From an uncultured Erysipelotrichaceae bacterium (lineage in GTDB: Bacteria > Bacillota_I > Bacilli_A > RFN20 > CAG-826): DNA of 64,000 nucleotides. This document shows, in pieces, positions 26,072-35,454 of this stretch. Each line of letters begins with the position of its first letter. Position 1 is the first letter of the stretch. The notes beneath the pieces were generated by a model, which saw only the letters and a program-made list of their open reading frames with translations, searched no databases and was not told where the DNA came from. The stretch covers positions 62,001-126,000 of the forward strand of contig CADAXQ010000004.1 of the NCBI GenBank assembly GCA_902791935.1, written 5' to 3'. The translations under genes were made by a program, and so were the position numbers.

Positions 26072-27012
26072 TGATGAAAAGCGCTTTATTCTCTTTAAAA
26101 AATCGACCCTATCGTCCGCGAAAGTCTGCCAACAACAAGCTTTCAATACACGATCGCGTGATTTATGTGATTGCTTTTATCATCTTTTTGCTTTGGGCCA
26201 TTTTGCTTCTCTACCCCGTTCTTTGGCTAGTGTTGAACTCTTTCAAGACCAAAGGCCAATACTACAGCGATCTTTTCTATGGACAGCCCTTTGCTTTCCC
26301 CAAAAAGTGGGAATTTCAAAACTGGGGGCTTGCCTTCACTAGCATTTCTCTAAAAGGTCTGACGGAGACCAATTTCTGGGGAATGTTATGGAATTCTCTT
26401 TGGTATTGCGGATTACGTGTCATCATGGGCGTACTTGTTCCCATGATGACCGCTTATGCGATGGCGAAATTTGAATTTAAAGGCAGGGCTTTGATTTATG
26501 GCTTTGTCATCACCAGTATGACCATTCCCATTTTCGGAACAAACGGTGCTGCCTTTACGTTCTATTACAAACTCGGTCTTTACAACAATCCTTTGTTTGT
26601 CGTTTTCACGGGATTAGGTGGATTTGGTGGCAGCTTCTTGATTATGTATGGATACTTCAAAAGCATCTCTTCAAATTACGCCGAAGCCGTTTATATCGAT
26701 GGAGGGAACGATTACACGGTTTTCTTCCGTATTATCTTGCCGATGTCATTGCCATTAATCGCTACGTTTGGTGTCATGACTTTCATTGGCTCATGGAACG
26801 ATTCTGGAACCATGTTAATCTACCTTCCCGATTATCCGACTTTGGCTTCAGGCGTCTTTGAGCTCTCAAATGGAAATGACACCTTGCGTTACACCAACCC
26901 GCCGGTTTATTTCGCTTTGCTTGCCATTATGGCGATTCCGGTATTAACGATCTTTATCGCCTTTTCCGATCAAATTATGTCCAATCTATCGATTGGTGGC
27001 ATTAAAGGCTAA
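26071..27012 (+). CDS. Sugar ABC transporter permease, YtcP-type
   Basis: The 313-residue second permease has six membrane segments and the EAA loop EAVYIDGGNDYTVFFRIILPMSLP near residue 212. The start at 26071 shares a base with the preceding stop; a longer in-frame reading inside the first permease is rejected. LplB/YtcP-type importers bring in complex oligosaccharides such as rhamnogalacturonan or N-glycan fragments. No ATPase is encoded in this operon, as is usual for systems that borrow a shared MsmX-like ATPase. Confidence 0.92.
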   Translation: MMKSALFSLKNRPYRPRKSANNKLSIHDRVIYVIAFIIFLLWAILLLYPVLWLVLNSFKTKGQYYSDLFYGQPFAFPKKWEFQNWGLAFTSISLKGLTETNFWGMLWNSLWYCGLRVIMGVLVPMMTAYAMAKFEFKGRALIYGFVITSMTIPIFGTNGAAFTFYYKLGLYNNPLFVVFTGLGGFGGSFLIMYGYFKSISSNYAEAVYIDGGNDYTVFFRIILPMSLPLIATFGVMTFIGSWNDSGTMLIYLPDYPTLASGVFELSNGNDTLRYTNPPVYFALLAIMAIPVLTIFIAFSDQIMSNLSIGGIKG

Positions 27013-27060
27013 TCTTCAAAAACAAGAAATTCGATTGTTCTCATAAAGGAGGAAAATAAT

Positions 27061-28725
27061 ATGAAGAACAAGAAAAAGGCTCTCCTCATCCCCGCCAGCG
27101 CATTATTGGCCATGAGCCTTGGCTCCTTGACCGGTTGCAACAAGCCCGTCGCGGATACCACCCAAACACTGGAAGTCTGGACAGTCAAGTTGGGATTCGG
27201 TTCTGATTGGGCAAAAAATCTTTTGGACGCTTTTAAAGAAGAAGCATGGGTTAAAGAGAAATACCCGAACCTTCAAACGATTTTCGAAACGAGCGCCGAT
27301 CGTAGCGCCATCAACACCCGCTTAGATGCAGGAGAAGGCGTCAATACCGTCGACTTAGTTTTCTCCGATTCCGTTACTCCTTACATGGGTGAAGACAACC
27401 AAGGAAATGCACGCAGCGTTGATTTAACCGATGTTGTATATCACTCCAAAGTACCAGGAGAAGATATCACCGTTTATGACAAGCTTCGCGATGATTGGAA
27501 GAAGCAAACCGCTTATTACAGCGTCGGTGAAAATTCGTTCTCTGGCAACGTTCCCTACAAAACTTATGATTTCTTGTGGGGAAGCGGCATGATGGGCATC
27601 GTCTATAACGAGGAACTTTATAAGTCCTTTGGCTATTCCGTTCCTCCCCGTACGAGCGATGAACTTTTCGAAGTATCGCAACATATCAAAGAAGGCAATG
27701 ACCAATACAAGGAAGACTATACCTTCATGTATTCTTCAGGCGGCGATTATATGGGCTATCTCTATCAAATTTGGTGGGGACAATATGAAGGAATCGATAA
27801 TATCTATAACTACTATCAAGGTATCGGCTTCGATGGAGAAAATTACGTTGAAAAGAGTTCAGATATTTTCAAACAAGTGGGCCGAAGAGAAGCGATGAAC
27901 GAATTGATTCGCCTCTCACAAAAAACAAACGGTCTGCGTTATTCTCGCGGTGCGGCCACCGATTTTAAGGCAGCGCAAAAATTCTACTTCCAAGGAAAAG
28001 GCGTCTTTATGTGCAACGGCGACTGGCTGGCGGAAGAAAGCAAAGAAGATCTAGCGGAGTCTCCTTATCACTTCAAGATGATGAAGACACCGATCATTTC
28101 TTCCATTCGTAACAAAACCAAATCGATACCTGATGATGCAACGTTGCGTCAAGTGGTGCAGGCGATCGATGATGGCAAAACCTTTGCTGAAGCCAATATT
28201 TCTGGCGTTACGGAAGCGGACTACAAGACCATCATGGATGCGCGTGGCGTGACGCTTTCTTTGGGCGCCGGTTTCCATTCTTGCATTCCTTCGTATGCCG
28301 CCGGAAAAGAAGTTGCCATTGATTTCTTACGTTTCATGGCAACGGACAAAGCACAAGAGATTTACGCCAAAGCAACGGGTGGTGCAACGCTCCCCTTCAA
28401 ATATAAGATGTCGGACAAAGAGGTCTTTAAAGGATTCTCCGATTTGCAAAAGAGCGTGATCGACATGCGCGAAAATAGCATTTACGAATCTGCTTGTATG
28501 CCAATCGGCACAAACATGCCGTTAGTGAAATTTGGCGGTTTAGGAATCTGGACTTCCTATGCTTTAAAAGGAACTTGGGATATCAACTATGCCCAAAACG
28601 GTTCTTTGGATCCTACCGATGAATGGTCAGCACAAGCTGCTTATGACCGTGACATCGACTATTACACCAACAATGATGGCGAGAAGTGGAATAACTGCCT
28701 TCGTCTTGCCGGCTTCATCAAATAA
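27061..28725 (+). CDS. LipO-type sugar-binding lipoprotein of the ABC importer
   Basis: The 554-residue extracellular solute-binding protein has a lipoprotein signal ending in LTGC (Cys26), so it is anchored outside the membrane. The body begins LEVWTVKLGFG and shows the large LipO-type layout with GKGVFMCNGDW and CIPSYAAGKEVAIDFLRFMATDKAQE late in the chain. AAAGGAGG lies just before the ATG. It delivers glycans to the two permeases upstream. The secreted enzyme and lipoproteins that follow are probably co-transcribed. Confidence 0.92.
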   Translation: MKNKKKALLIPASALLAMSLGSLTGCNKPVADTTQTLEVWTVKLGFGSDWAKNLLDAFKEEAWVKEKYPNLQTIFETSADRSAINTRLDAGEGVNTVDLVFSDSVTPYMGEDNQGNARSVDLTDVVYHSKVPGEDITVYDKLRDDWKKQTAYYSVGENSFSGNVPYKTYDFLWGSGMMGIVYNEELYKSFGYSVPPRTSDELFEVSQHIKEGNDQYKEDYTFMYSSGGDYMGYLYQIWWGQYEGIDNIYNYYQGIGFDGENYVEKSSDIFKQVGRREAMNELIRLSQKTNGLRYSRGAATDFKAAQKFYFQGKGVFMCNGDWLAEESKEDLAESPYHFKMMKTPIISSIRNKTKSIPDDATLRQVVQAIDDGKTFAEANISGVTEADYKTIMDARGVTLSLGAGFHSCIPSYAAGKEVAIDFLRFMATDKAQEIYAKATGGATLPFKYKMSDKEVFKGFSDLQKSVIDMRENSIYESACMPIGTNMPLVKFGGLGIWTSYALKGTWDINYAQNGSLDPTDEWSAQAAYDRDIDYYTNNDGEKWNNCLRLAGFIK

Positions 28726-28761
28726 TCAGCGATAACGAACCAAGTAAGGAGGATGATTTTC

Positions 28762-31287
28762 ATGAAAAAAGGAATTCAGTTGCTATTGCTATCAGGCGCC
28801 GCTTTGTTAACACTTTCATATGTTTCAAAGCCCGCTTTGCGCGTAAAAGCCATAGATAGTCAAGAGCTATGGAGCGCTCCCTTCGTGGAAAAAGTCCTCC
28901 GCTCTGGGCGGAAATACGCACATGGCGTTGGTGAAATATCAGTCGATGCAGCCAAAGATGAAGCGGAAGCGGCGCAATTGGTTTTAGAACCTGCCGAGAA
29001 CTGCTCTTATCGTCTCACCTTAGAAGACTTGAAACGCGATGGCGGGACGGAGATTTACGAAGCCACTCACATCGACGTTTACCAAGCGATGTACGTTAAT
29101 GTTCCAGCCCTTTTTAATGGGCGGGTACGCAATCTCTCTTCGGGCTATTATCCTGATGCCATGCTGCCTTATGAAGCGGCAGTCAAGAAAGGGGTAAATG
29201 CCGTCGAAAAAGGCAATCGGCTCAGTTTGTATTTTGATTTCAATATCCCCTTCGGACAAATGGAAGGCACGTATCGAGGCACTTTCTTGGTGGCTTTGGG
29301 TAACAAAGAAATCGAAGTTCCCGTCACCTTAAGAGTGCGAAGCATCGCAGTCAATCCTGATGTTTCCACATTAAGCATGTTTTCTGATACTTGGACCCAT
29401 TGTATTGGCGAATATAACGGGTCCCAACGGATGCAAGACCTTTATCACAAAGCTTTGATGAAATATCGTGTTTGCCCGACCAGTTTAGTCGTTGACACGA
29501 GCGGGAATGACGAAGATGCCGCTTATTATGCCGAAAAAGTTGTGGAATTGTATCGTTATGGCAGCGATGAATCCGTTTTTGGCCCTAAAGCCGATCGCTT
29601 TACTAATTTCACCATCCCGGTTTCCTTGGCTTCAGCCCCATCTTATGCAGAAGGATTCAAACGTTATTTGAAACCGATTGTGAATGTCTCCTGTCGTGAA
29701 AAGGTAAATCTTTTAGAACGTTGCCGTGTTTATTGCATCGATGAACCGGCCGCCAACGGCACAAAGCCAGAATATTGCGCCAACATTTTATCTTTCCACC
29801 AAGGTGCCATCAGCGAAATCCGGAAAATGATCGAAGGGATGCGTGGCGATTTGAAAAACACTTATGGTGTGGACGATGATTTTGTCGACGCTTTAATCGA
29901 AGGCACCGCAAAAATTCATAATGTCGTCACACAAAGCTATACCAACGAATATGCAGGAACCATCGATACTTTCTGCCCACTTTTTGACAGCTACGATACG
30001 CCTTCGATGCGTCAAAAGTATCAAGAAGTCAATCCTGATGAACGTTGGTGGTATGGCTGTTTAGTTCCTGCCGCCCCGTTTCCTACCTATCACATTGATG
30101 ATTTGGGATATGGCCCAAGACTGGTGGGGTGGTTGCAAAACCTTTATGGAGTCCGCGGCAATCTCTATTGGGCGACAGACTCTTATGCCGCCTATCAAAG
30201 CATTGGCGGGGGTGCTCATTATTACCGCTATCTTGACGATTATTATAGTACGGCCGCCCTTTTTGACATTTATCCCGGGGAAGGTTATTTGTTCCGCCCA
30301 GGCAAATCCATGGGCGTGGATGGCCCTTTGCCAACGATTCGTTTGACTTCCATTCGAGACGGATTAGAAGAATACGAATTGATGAATGACATTCAAAAAG
30401 AATATAAAGCGGTTAGCGAGGCGATCGGTTTGTCTTTCGATGCTTCTTCCAGTTTCGTATCCATGATTTCAAAAATGGTAAATGGGATGCAATTGGGCGG
30501 AACGGTTGCCGATTTCGTGGGAGCAAGACAAGAACTTCTGGATTTATCTGAATTCACGGAAAGTGGTGTTGTTTTCCCAAGTTATTCTGATGATAGCAAA
30601 GGTCATTTAGATTATGGTGTGTATGTTCCTGCCGGAACGACCTTGACCGTTGAAGGGGCCACAAAACTTTCGGAAGAGGCAGCAACTGGTGGCACACTTT
30701 ACCATTATGGCGTCGATATGACGAATACAGCGGCAGAAGTAGCGGTTTTCAAGGCCACAAACGCAGCTGGAAAAACCTATTCTTTGACGCGAAATCTGCC
30801 TGGAAAAGTAGTCGTTCATGGCATTGACAGCAATAGCCCGTCTGATTTCTCCGGAACGGATTTGACGGGTGCAAGTTTTGTGACCAAGAATGGCGAAAAC
30901 GCCGTTCAACTAGCATTGCAAGCGGTTGGAGCGGATGAAGTGAAGCGATTCCAAAAAGTCACATGGAAACCTTCTTATTTATCCGAATTTAACGATAAAG
31001 TCGTCAAAGCCGTTTTCAAATTCTTCTTCGATGGCGGGGCAAGTGAAACGTTACCGTTATTGATGTTAGTGAAATACAAGAACAAAATCGCGCTTTCTCA
31101 AGAAGTTTCTGTCACTCTGAAGCAAGGGGAGAATCTCGTTTCCTGGAATAGCATTTCTGGCCTAGATTGGACCGATGTCGGTTCTATTGAAAAGATTGAC
31201 TTCCGTTTTGCCGATTCTCCAAGTGGTGTCGCTTTGCCTGCACGTCATGATATCTACTTCATGGGAACAACAATCTATCAGGGATAA
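28762..31287 (+). CDS. Secreted GH123-like (DUF4091) beta-N-acetylgalactosaminidase candidate
   Basis: The 841-residue protein starts with a signal peptide (KKGIQLLLLSGAALLTLSYV). An N-terminal beta domain follows, then a catalytic barrel with an adjacent Asp-Glu pair in YCIDEP (Asp327, Glu328). The DUF4091 end segment comes next (YWATDSYAAY, GEGYLFRPGKSMGVDGPLPTIR, SIRDGLEEYELM). This layout matches GH123 enzymes, which use a D-E pair for substrate-assisted cleavage of beta-GalNAc. About 240 C-terminal residues add beta-sandwich domains, perhaps sugar-binding. The start is 28762: the AAGGAGG site directly abuts the ATG at 28753 and so can only serve the second one. Confidence 0.72.
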   Translation: MKKGIQLLLLSGAALLTLSYVSKPALRVKAIDSQELWSAPFVEKVLRSGRKYAHGVGEISVDAAKDEAEAAQLVLEPAENCSYRLTLEDLKRDGGTEIYEATHIDVYQAMYVNVPALFNGRVRNLSSGYYPDAMLPYEAAVKKGVNAVEKGNRLSLYFDFNIPFGQMEGTYRGTFLVALGNKEIEVPVTLRVRSIAVNPDVSTLSMFSDTWTHCIGEYNGSQRMQDLYHKALMKYRVCPTSLVVDTSGNDEDAAYYAEKVVELYRYGSDESVFGPKADRFTNFTIPVSLASAPSYAEGFKRYLKPIVNVSCREKVNLLERCRVYCIDEPAANGTKPEYCANILSFHQGAISEIRKMIEGMRGDLKNTYGVDDDFVDALIEGTAKIHNVVTQSYTNEYAGTIDTFCPLFDSYDTPSMRQKYQEVNPDERWWYGCLVPAAPFPTYHIDDLGYGPRLVGWLQNLYGVRGNLYWATDSYAAYQSIGGGAHYYRYLDDYYSTAALFDIYPGEGYLFRPGKSMGVDGPLPTIRLTSIRDGLEEYELMNDIQKEYKAVSEAIGLSFDASSSFVSMISKMVNGMQLGGTVADFVGARQELLDLSEFTESGVVFPSYSDDSKGHLDYGVYVPAGTTLTVEGATKLSEEAATGGTLYHYGVDMTNTAAEVAVFKATNAAGKTYSLTRNLPGKVVVHGIDSNSPSDFSGTDLTGASFVTKNGENAVQLALQAVGADEVKRFQKVTWKPSYLSEFNDKVVKAVFKFFFDGGASETLPLLMLVKYKNKIALSQEVSVTLKQGENLVSWNSISGLDWTDVGSIEKIDFRFADSPSGVALPARHDIYFMGTTIYQG

Positions 31288-31300
31288 GAGAGGAACATTT

Positions 31301-32530
31301 ATGAAACAATACCGTCGCAATTGCATTCTCTTATTGGCTTCGTCGTGGTGTCTAGGCGGATGTCAAGCACAACAGTCGTCAACGTCTTCCGCCGACCCAA
31401 TTGATGCGCCCGAAACCATTTATTCGGACTTTAATGATTGGGACACCGATTTCACTTTGATTCGCGTTGGCCCTACTTCGGGTGCTGTGTATTTGAATGA
31501 AGACCCGCAATACAGCCGCGATGGAACAGGCAAATCTTGCCTCTTCCGTCCCTTGGGAAGCTATTCGCGAAAGGAAGCGGCTACCTTTCTCTTCCCCAAT
31601 TATTCCGAGAAACAAGGTTTTGATTATCGCGATTATTCAAAAACAAAAGAATTGGTCTTTGATTTTTATAATGCAGAAGATAAGGAATTACAGGTTGCAG
31701 TCGGTTTAGCGCCGTCCATTCCTACTGCCTACACCAATACGTTGACGAAAACCGTATGGCAGACGTTAGCAGCGAAAGCTTGGACAACGATCACCTATCA
31801 AGTTGATCAAACTTCTTTGGGTTTCCTTTTCGATGTGGCCAATATCGACGGATTCTATGTGCAATTTGCCAATAGCGGAACGCGGGACGAAGAAAAGGCG
31901 CCACACGTCTATTTAGATAACATCAAGATTGAACGGTATATTGTTGCTCCTCCAAAAGGCGAAGGACTTCGTTTAGAGCCAATGGAATTCATGAACTTTG
32001 AAGACCCGTTGCAAGAAATGGCCATTGATGTGAACGGCCCAGCCGATGCTAAACCGGAGGGCGGCATCGTCAAAGCAACCTCGGTTGGCCTAGAGGCGCC
32101 AAGCGGGGATTACATCTATTCTTGGACTTGTCATCCCAGCCCCAAGAACACCGGTTCATGGTCTTCGGTGATTTTCTCTTCCTTGGTCACGCAGGCAACT
32201 ATTCTAAATCAGGTTGACGCGACTTTAGCCAAGCAACTCGTTTTGAATTTTTGGGTTTATAACGACACAGATGCCATGAAATGGATGGAGCAGGATTTCT
32301 TATATGCGGATCAAACGGTTTATTGCTCCTTGCAACTGAAGCCGAAAACCTGGATGAAATTTTCCTTGTCGATGGAGGAGGCGTTAACCAAATTTGAAGG
32401 GTTTGCCAAAGGTGGTAAATTGCGCTTTGTCTATCCGGAATATACCGAAAAGGAAGACTATCATTTTTACTTCGACAATTTCTATTTCTCATGGGCGAGT
32501 GAAACCCATCCTGGCAGCATCGAATATTAA
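31301..32530 (+). CDS. Lipoprotein with jelly-roll (carbohydrate-binding-like) domains
   Basis: The 409-residue protein has a lipoprotein signal ending LGGC (about residue 20) and a Ser-rich linker. Two similar beta-sandwich segments follow: each begins with an 'F.D..' strand (YSDFNDWDTDF near 45; MNFEDPLQEM near 230) and ends with a 'VYLDNIKIE' / 'FYFDNFYFSW' strand. That pattern is typical of concanavalin-like CBM domains. No catalytic motif is evident. It probably holds glycans at the cell surface for the neighbouring GH123-like enzyme and importer. An AGAGGAACATTT site precedes the ATG; earlier in-frame readings overlap the GH123 gene and are rejected. Confidence 0.7.
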   Translation: MKQYRRNCILLLASSWCLGGCQAQQSSTSSADPIDAPETIYSDFNDWDTDFTLIRVGPTSGAVYLNEDPQYSRDGTGKSCLFRPLGSYSRKEAATFLFPNYSEKQGFDYRDYSKTKELVFDFYNAEDKELQVAVGLAPSIPTAYTNTLTKTVWQTLAAKAWTTITYQVDQTSLGFLFDVANIDGFYVQFANSGTRDEEKAPHVYLDNIKIERYIVAPPKGEGLRLEPMEFMNFEDPLQEMAIDVNGPADAKPEGGIVKATSVGLEAPSGDYIYSWTCHPSPKNTGSWSSVIFSSLVTQATILNQVDATLAKQLVLNFWVYNDTDAMKWMEQDFLYADQTVYCSLQLKPKTWMKFSLSMEEALTKFEGFAKGGKLRFVYPEYTEKEDYHFYFDNFYFSWASETHPGSIEY

Positions 32531-32545
32531 GAAGGAGAGATTTGC

Positions 32546-35395
32546 ATGAAACACCAAAAAGCATCGTTCTTCTTCCTGACATTAACCCTCTTGCTGGCTT
32601 CCTGCGGAGAGAGTAAGGAAGGAAAATCCACTTGGGGAACGCTAGAGAACTTCTCAGATCAAACCGTTACAGCGGAAGCAGGCGACCGCTATACGCCCGA
32701 TTTGACCGAAGTGAAGACAAAAGAAGGGAAAACCTATACCTTAAATAACGATTTATTCATCACCGCTACCGATTCAAAAGGTGCCGATGTAGCAATCACA
32801 AACGGGTCATTTACGGTGACCGACATGGATGGCTATACGGTATTCTATCGGGTTTACGAAGGAAAAGATTATCGCGAACGGAAAGTGACCTTAAAGGTGA
32901 AGGATAGCACCAGCCCGAAAATTCAGATTCTTGGTTTGCGGTCAGAACGCGAGGTCGGGACATTTGCATTGCCAACGTTACGGGTCAGCGACAATTCTGG
33001 TGAGACTTTGGCTGCCACTTATGAAATCTTAGATAAAAGCAGTGGCAAAGTCGCCGATTCCGTTACCATCAACAAAGAAAAGAAAACCATGACTTTTGTG
33101 ACGCCTGGCGAATATGTGTTCCATGCCAAAGCAGAAGATTCCCATGGCAATATCGGCGAAGCGTCGAAAGACTTAATCATCACTGAAAAGATGGCACAGG
33201 GCGTATGGGAGAATTTTGATAATGAACGCCACTTGGAAGTGATTAAAAACATCAATCATTACACTTCCCAAACCACCACGCGATGGCTTGATTCCTATAA
33301 AGGAAGAACAGGAGTGGCAGAGATTCGGCCGAATTACAAAGAATATTATTATCATTCCTCCTTTGTTCAGCTTGGGTTGAACAAAACCGTGGCGGAGATG
33401 ATGAAATGCCATTGGAACGCATTCACGCTTTCGATGTATGTGAGCGCAGGGAACGAATCGACCGTGAAAGTGTCTAATGGTTCCTATTTGTTTGGCGAAA
33501 TCGAAACCGGAAAATGGGTGGATTTCAAAATCACGCGCAAAGCGTATCTAACGCCCGAAAACAGCCGAATGTTCCCAAATATGGTGGTAACCGATGATAG
33601 CGAAGCGCGATATTTGGCGTTCGCCAAAGCCATCACCGGCGATACGCCGAAATTGGCTTTTGCCATCAACAGCGCATCAGACGATACCGATGTGAAAATC
33701 TATCTCGACGCCATCACTTGGGAAGAAGGGGAGAAAGACACCGAAGCTCCAAAAGTGCGTTTAGAGGGGGCGACATGGAAAGTCCAATCCCACACTTTGA
33801 TGACCATTCCGACCATTGTCGTCGAAGACAACATGGATGCCACATCGACTTATGAGAGTCTGCATTTCTATTATGTAAACGGCGAAACACGGCAGGAAAT
33901 CGGCATCAGCAATGGCAAAGTACAAATTGGTGATGCGGGTACTTATCAATTGGTGGTTGGCGTTCGCGACGATAGTGGAAATTATGCCGATCGTGTTTTC
34001 ACCTTTACGGCAACTGATGAACCCGTCGATCCACATATTATCGCCACTTATGATGCCGAAGAACAAATCGGCGGAACCAATGGCGAAATCGGTTACCTGG
34101 ATGCCTTTGAAGGGGCAAATGGCGTCATGTCGGTAAAGCTTCAAGATGCCGTCGAATATGGCAGTGGCTTCTTAGCAATGCAATTCCCTAAAGCGGCGAT
34201 TGATGCCGCTATTGCTGGCCGCTTCGACTACGTTCGTTTCCGCATGTATGTTGCTTGCGAAACTTCTTCGAGCGATGTCCTTGTTTATTCTTGGAACAGC
34301 AATCTAGGAAAAATCAAACCAAATCAATGGATTGATTTTGACTTAACCATCAAAGGATTGTCCTACCATTCTTTCTTATCCTATAACGAGCAATTGACGC
34401 GGCAAGACACCTACACACAATTCGTGAATCAATACGTAAATGGAAAAGGAATCTTATTCTATCTTTCTGATACGGATCTGATCAGCAATAAAAAAGCGGT
34501 AACTTACTACTTCGATTCCGTGGAGTGGGGAATTTACCACGAAGGCGACTATGTGGAATCCGTCAAAGGCTTGAAAGCGTCTTATGATCTTGCGAATGAA
34601 ACCTCGATTGCCGTTCCCACCATCGCGATGGTGTCGGATGGCATCTTAAGCAGCGAAAAAGAAATTTCTTCCATTGCTTTCTATCAAAAGGACGGAGAGG
34701 ATTGGAATGAGATTCAACCCAAAGACGGCCGCATTATCTTCCCATCAAAAGGAGAATATAAAGCCGTGACAAAGGTGGAAGGATGCCCCGACTTTACTTC
34801 TTCTTTCATCGTGGAAGATTTAACCAACGCCATCTATTCCTTTTCAAGCGATGACGTCTATACAGAAGATCCGAAAGAGACATGGTATCCGGCAAAAGGG
34901 GAACACGTTACTTTTGATTATCATAACGGCCGCAGCACCTGGATGGAGAAATTCACTGGCAAAGACGGCGTTACGGAATACGGGGTCTTGAAAGCAAATC
35001 AAGCTCAGTCCAGCCTTCGCTTTGACATCGGAAACAAGAAATTCGAATGGGACGAAATCAAAGTCCGCATTTATTTCGAAGCAGAAAGTGCGACAAAAGT
35101 TGGCGTTTATAGCGCGAGTTCGGAAGTCTCTTACTATGATGGCGGTTTGCCTGCCAACGCTTGGACCGACATGACCATTAAACGGGAGATGTTACATAAC
35201 GAGAAAGCGGCCATGTACGCCTTAGGATCGGCGACTTATAACGCCTCGGTCGATGATTTCTATAACTTATGCTTTGGACGCGTCGGTTATAACAATCAAA
35301 GCTGCTTCCAATTCGATATCTATAACTATGATCCCTGGAAACTTTTGGATGTCACGGTCTATATTTCGCTGATTTCATGGGTAAAAAATTCATGA
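32546..35395 (+). CDS. Large multidomain surface lipoprotein (paralog A)
   Basis: The 949-residue lipoprotein has a signal ending LLASC (about residue 20). Ig-like modules come first (about 35-125; KDSTSPKIQILG near 125-215), then a jelly-roll module ending YLDAITWEEG, another Ig-like module (DTEAPKVRLEG), and two more jelly rolls ending YYFDSVEWG and VYISLISWV. The last 450 residues are clearly homologous to the next protein, sharing for example DDVYTEDP, FDYHNG/IDYHNG and NLCFG.VGYN. No enzyme motif is visible. It is most likely a glycan-binding surface scaffold of this operon. Confidence 0.75.
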   Translation: MKHQKASFFFLTLTLLLASCGESKEGKSTWGTLENFSDQTVTAEAGDRYTPDLTEVKTKEGKTYTLNNDLFITATDSKGADVAITNGSFTVTDMDGYTVFYRVYEGKDYRERKVTLKVKDSTSPKIQILGLRSEREVGTFALPTLRVSDNSGETLAATYEILDKSSGKVADSVTINKEKKTMTFVTPGEYVFHAKAEDSHGNIGEASKDLIITEKMAQGVWENFDNERHLEVIKNINHYTSQTTTRWLDSYKGRTGVAEIRPNYKEYYYHSSFVQLGLNKTVAEMMKCHWNAFTLSMYVSAGNESTVKVSNGSYLFGEIETGKWVDFKITRKAYLTPENSRMFPNMVVTDDSEARYLAFAKAITGDTPKLAFAINSASDDTDVKIYLDAITWEEGEKDTEAPKVRLEGATWKVQSHTLMTIPTIVVEDNMDATSTYESLHFYYVNGETRQEIGISNGKVQIGDAGTYQLVVGVRDDSGNYADRVFTFTATDEPVDPHIIATYDAEEQIGGTNGEIGYLDAFEGANGVMSVKLQDAVEYGSGFLAMQFPKAAIDAAIAGRFDYVRFRMYVACETSSSDVLVYSWNSNLGKIKPNQWIDFDLTIKGLSYHSFLSYNEQLTRQDTYTQFVNQYVNGKGILFYLSDTDLISNKKAVTYYFDSVEWGIYHEGDYVESVKGLKASYDLANETSIAVPTIAMVSDGILSSEKEISSIAFYQKDGEDWNEIQPKDGRIIFPSKGEYKAVTKVEGCPDFTSSFIVEDLTNAIYSFSSDDVYTEDPKETWYPAKGEHVTFDYHNGRSTWMEKFTGKDGVTEYGVLKANQAQSSLRFDIGNKKFEWDEIKVRIYFEAESATKVGVYSASSEVSYYDGGLPANAWTDMTIKREMLHNEKAAMYALGSATYNASVDDFYNLCFGRVGYNNQSCFQFDIYNYDPWKLLDVTVYISLISWVKNS

Positions 35396-35454
35396 TTTCG
35401 ATTCTTATAAAAAGAGAAAAAAGCAAATTTTCATGTTATAGGAGGTAATGAGAC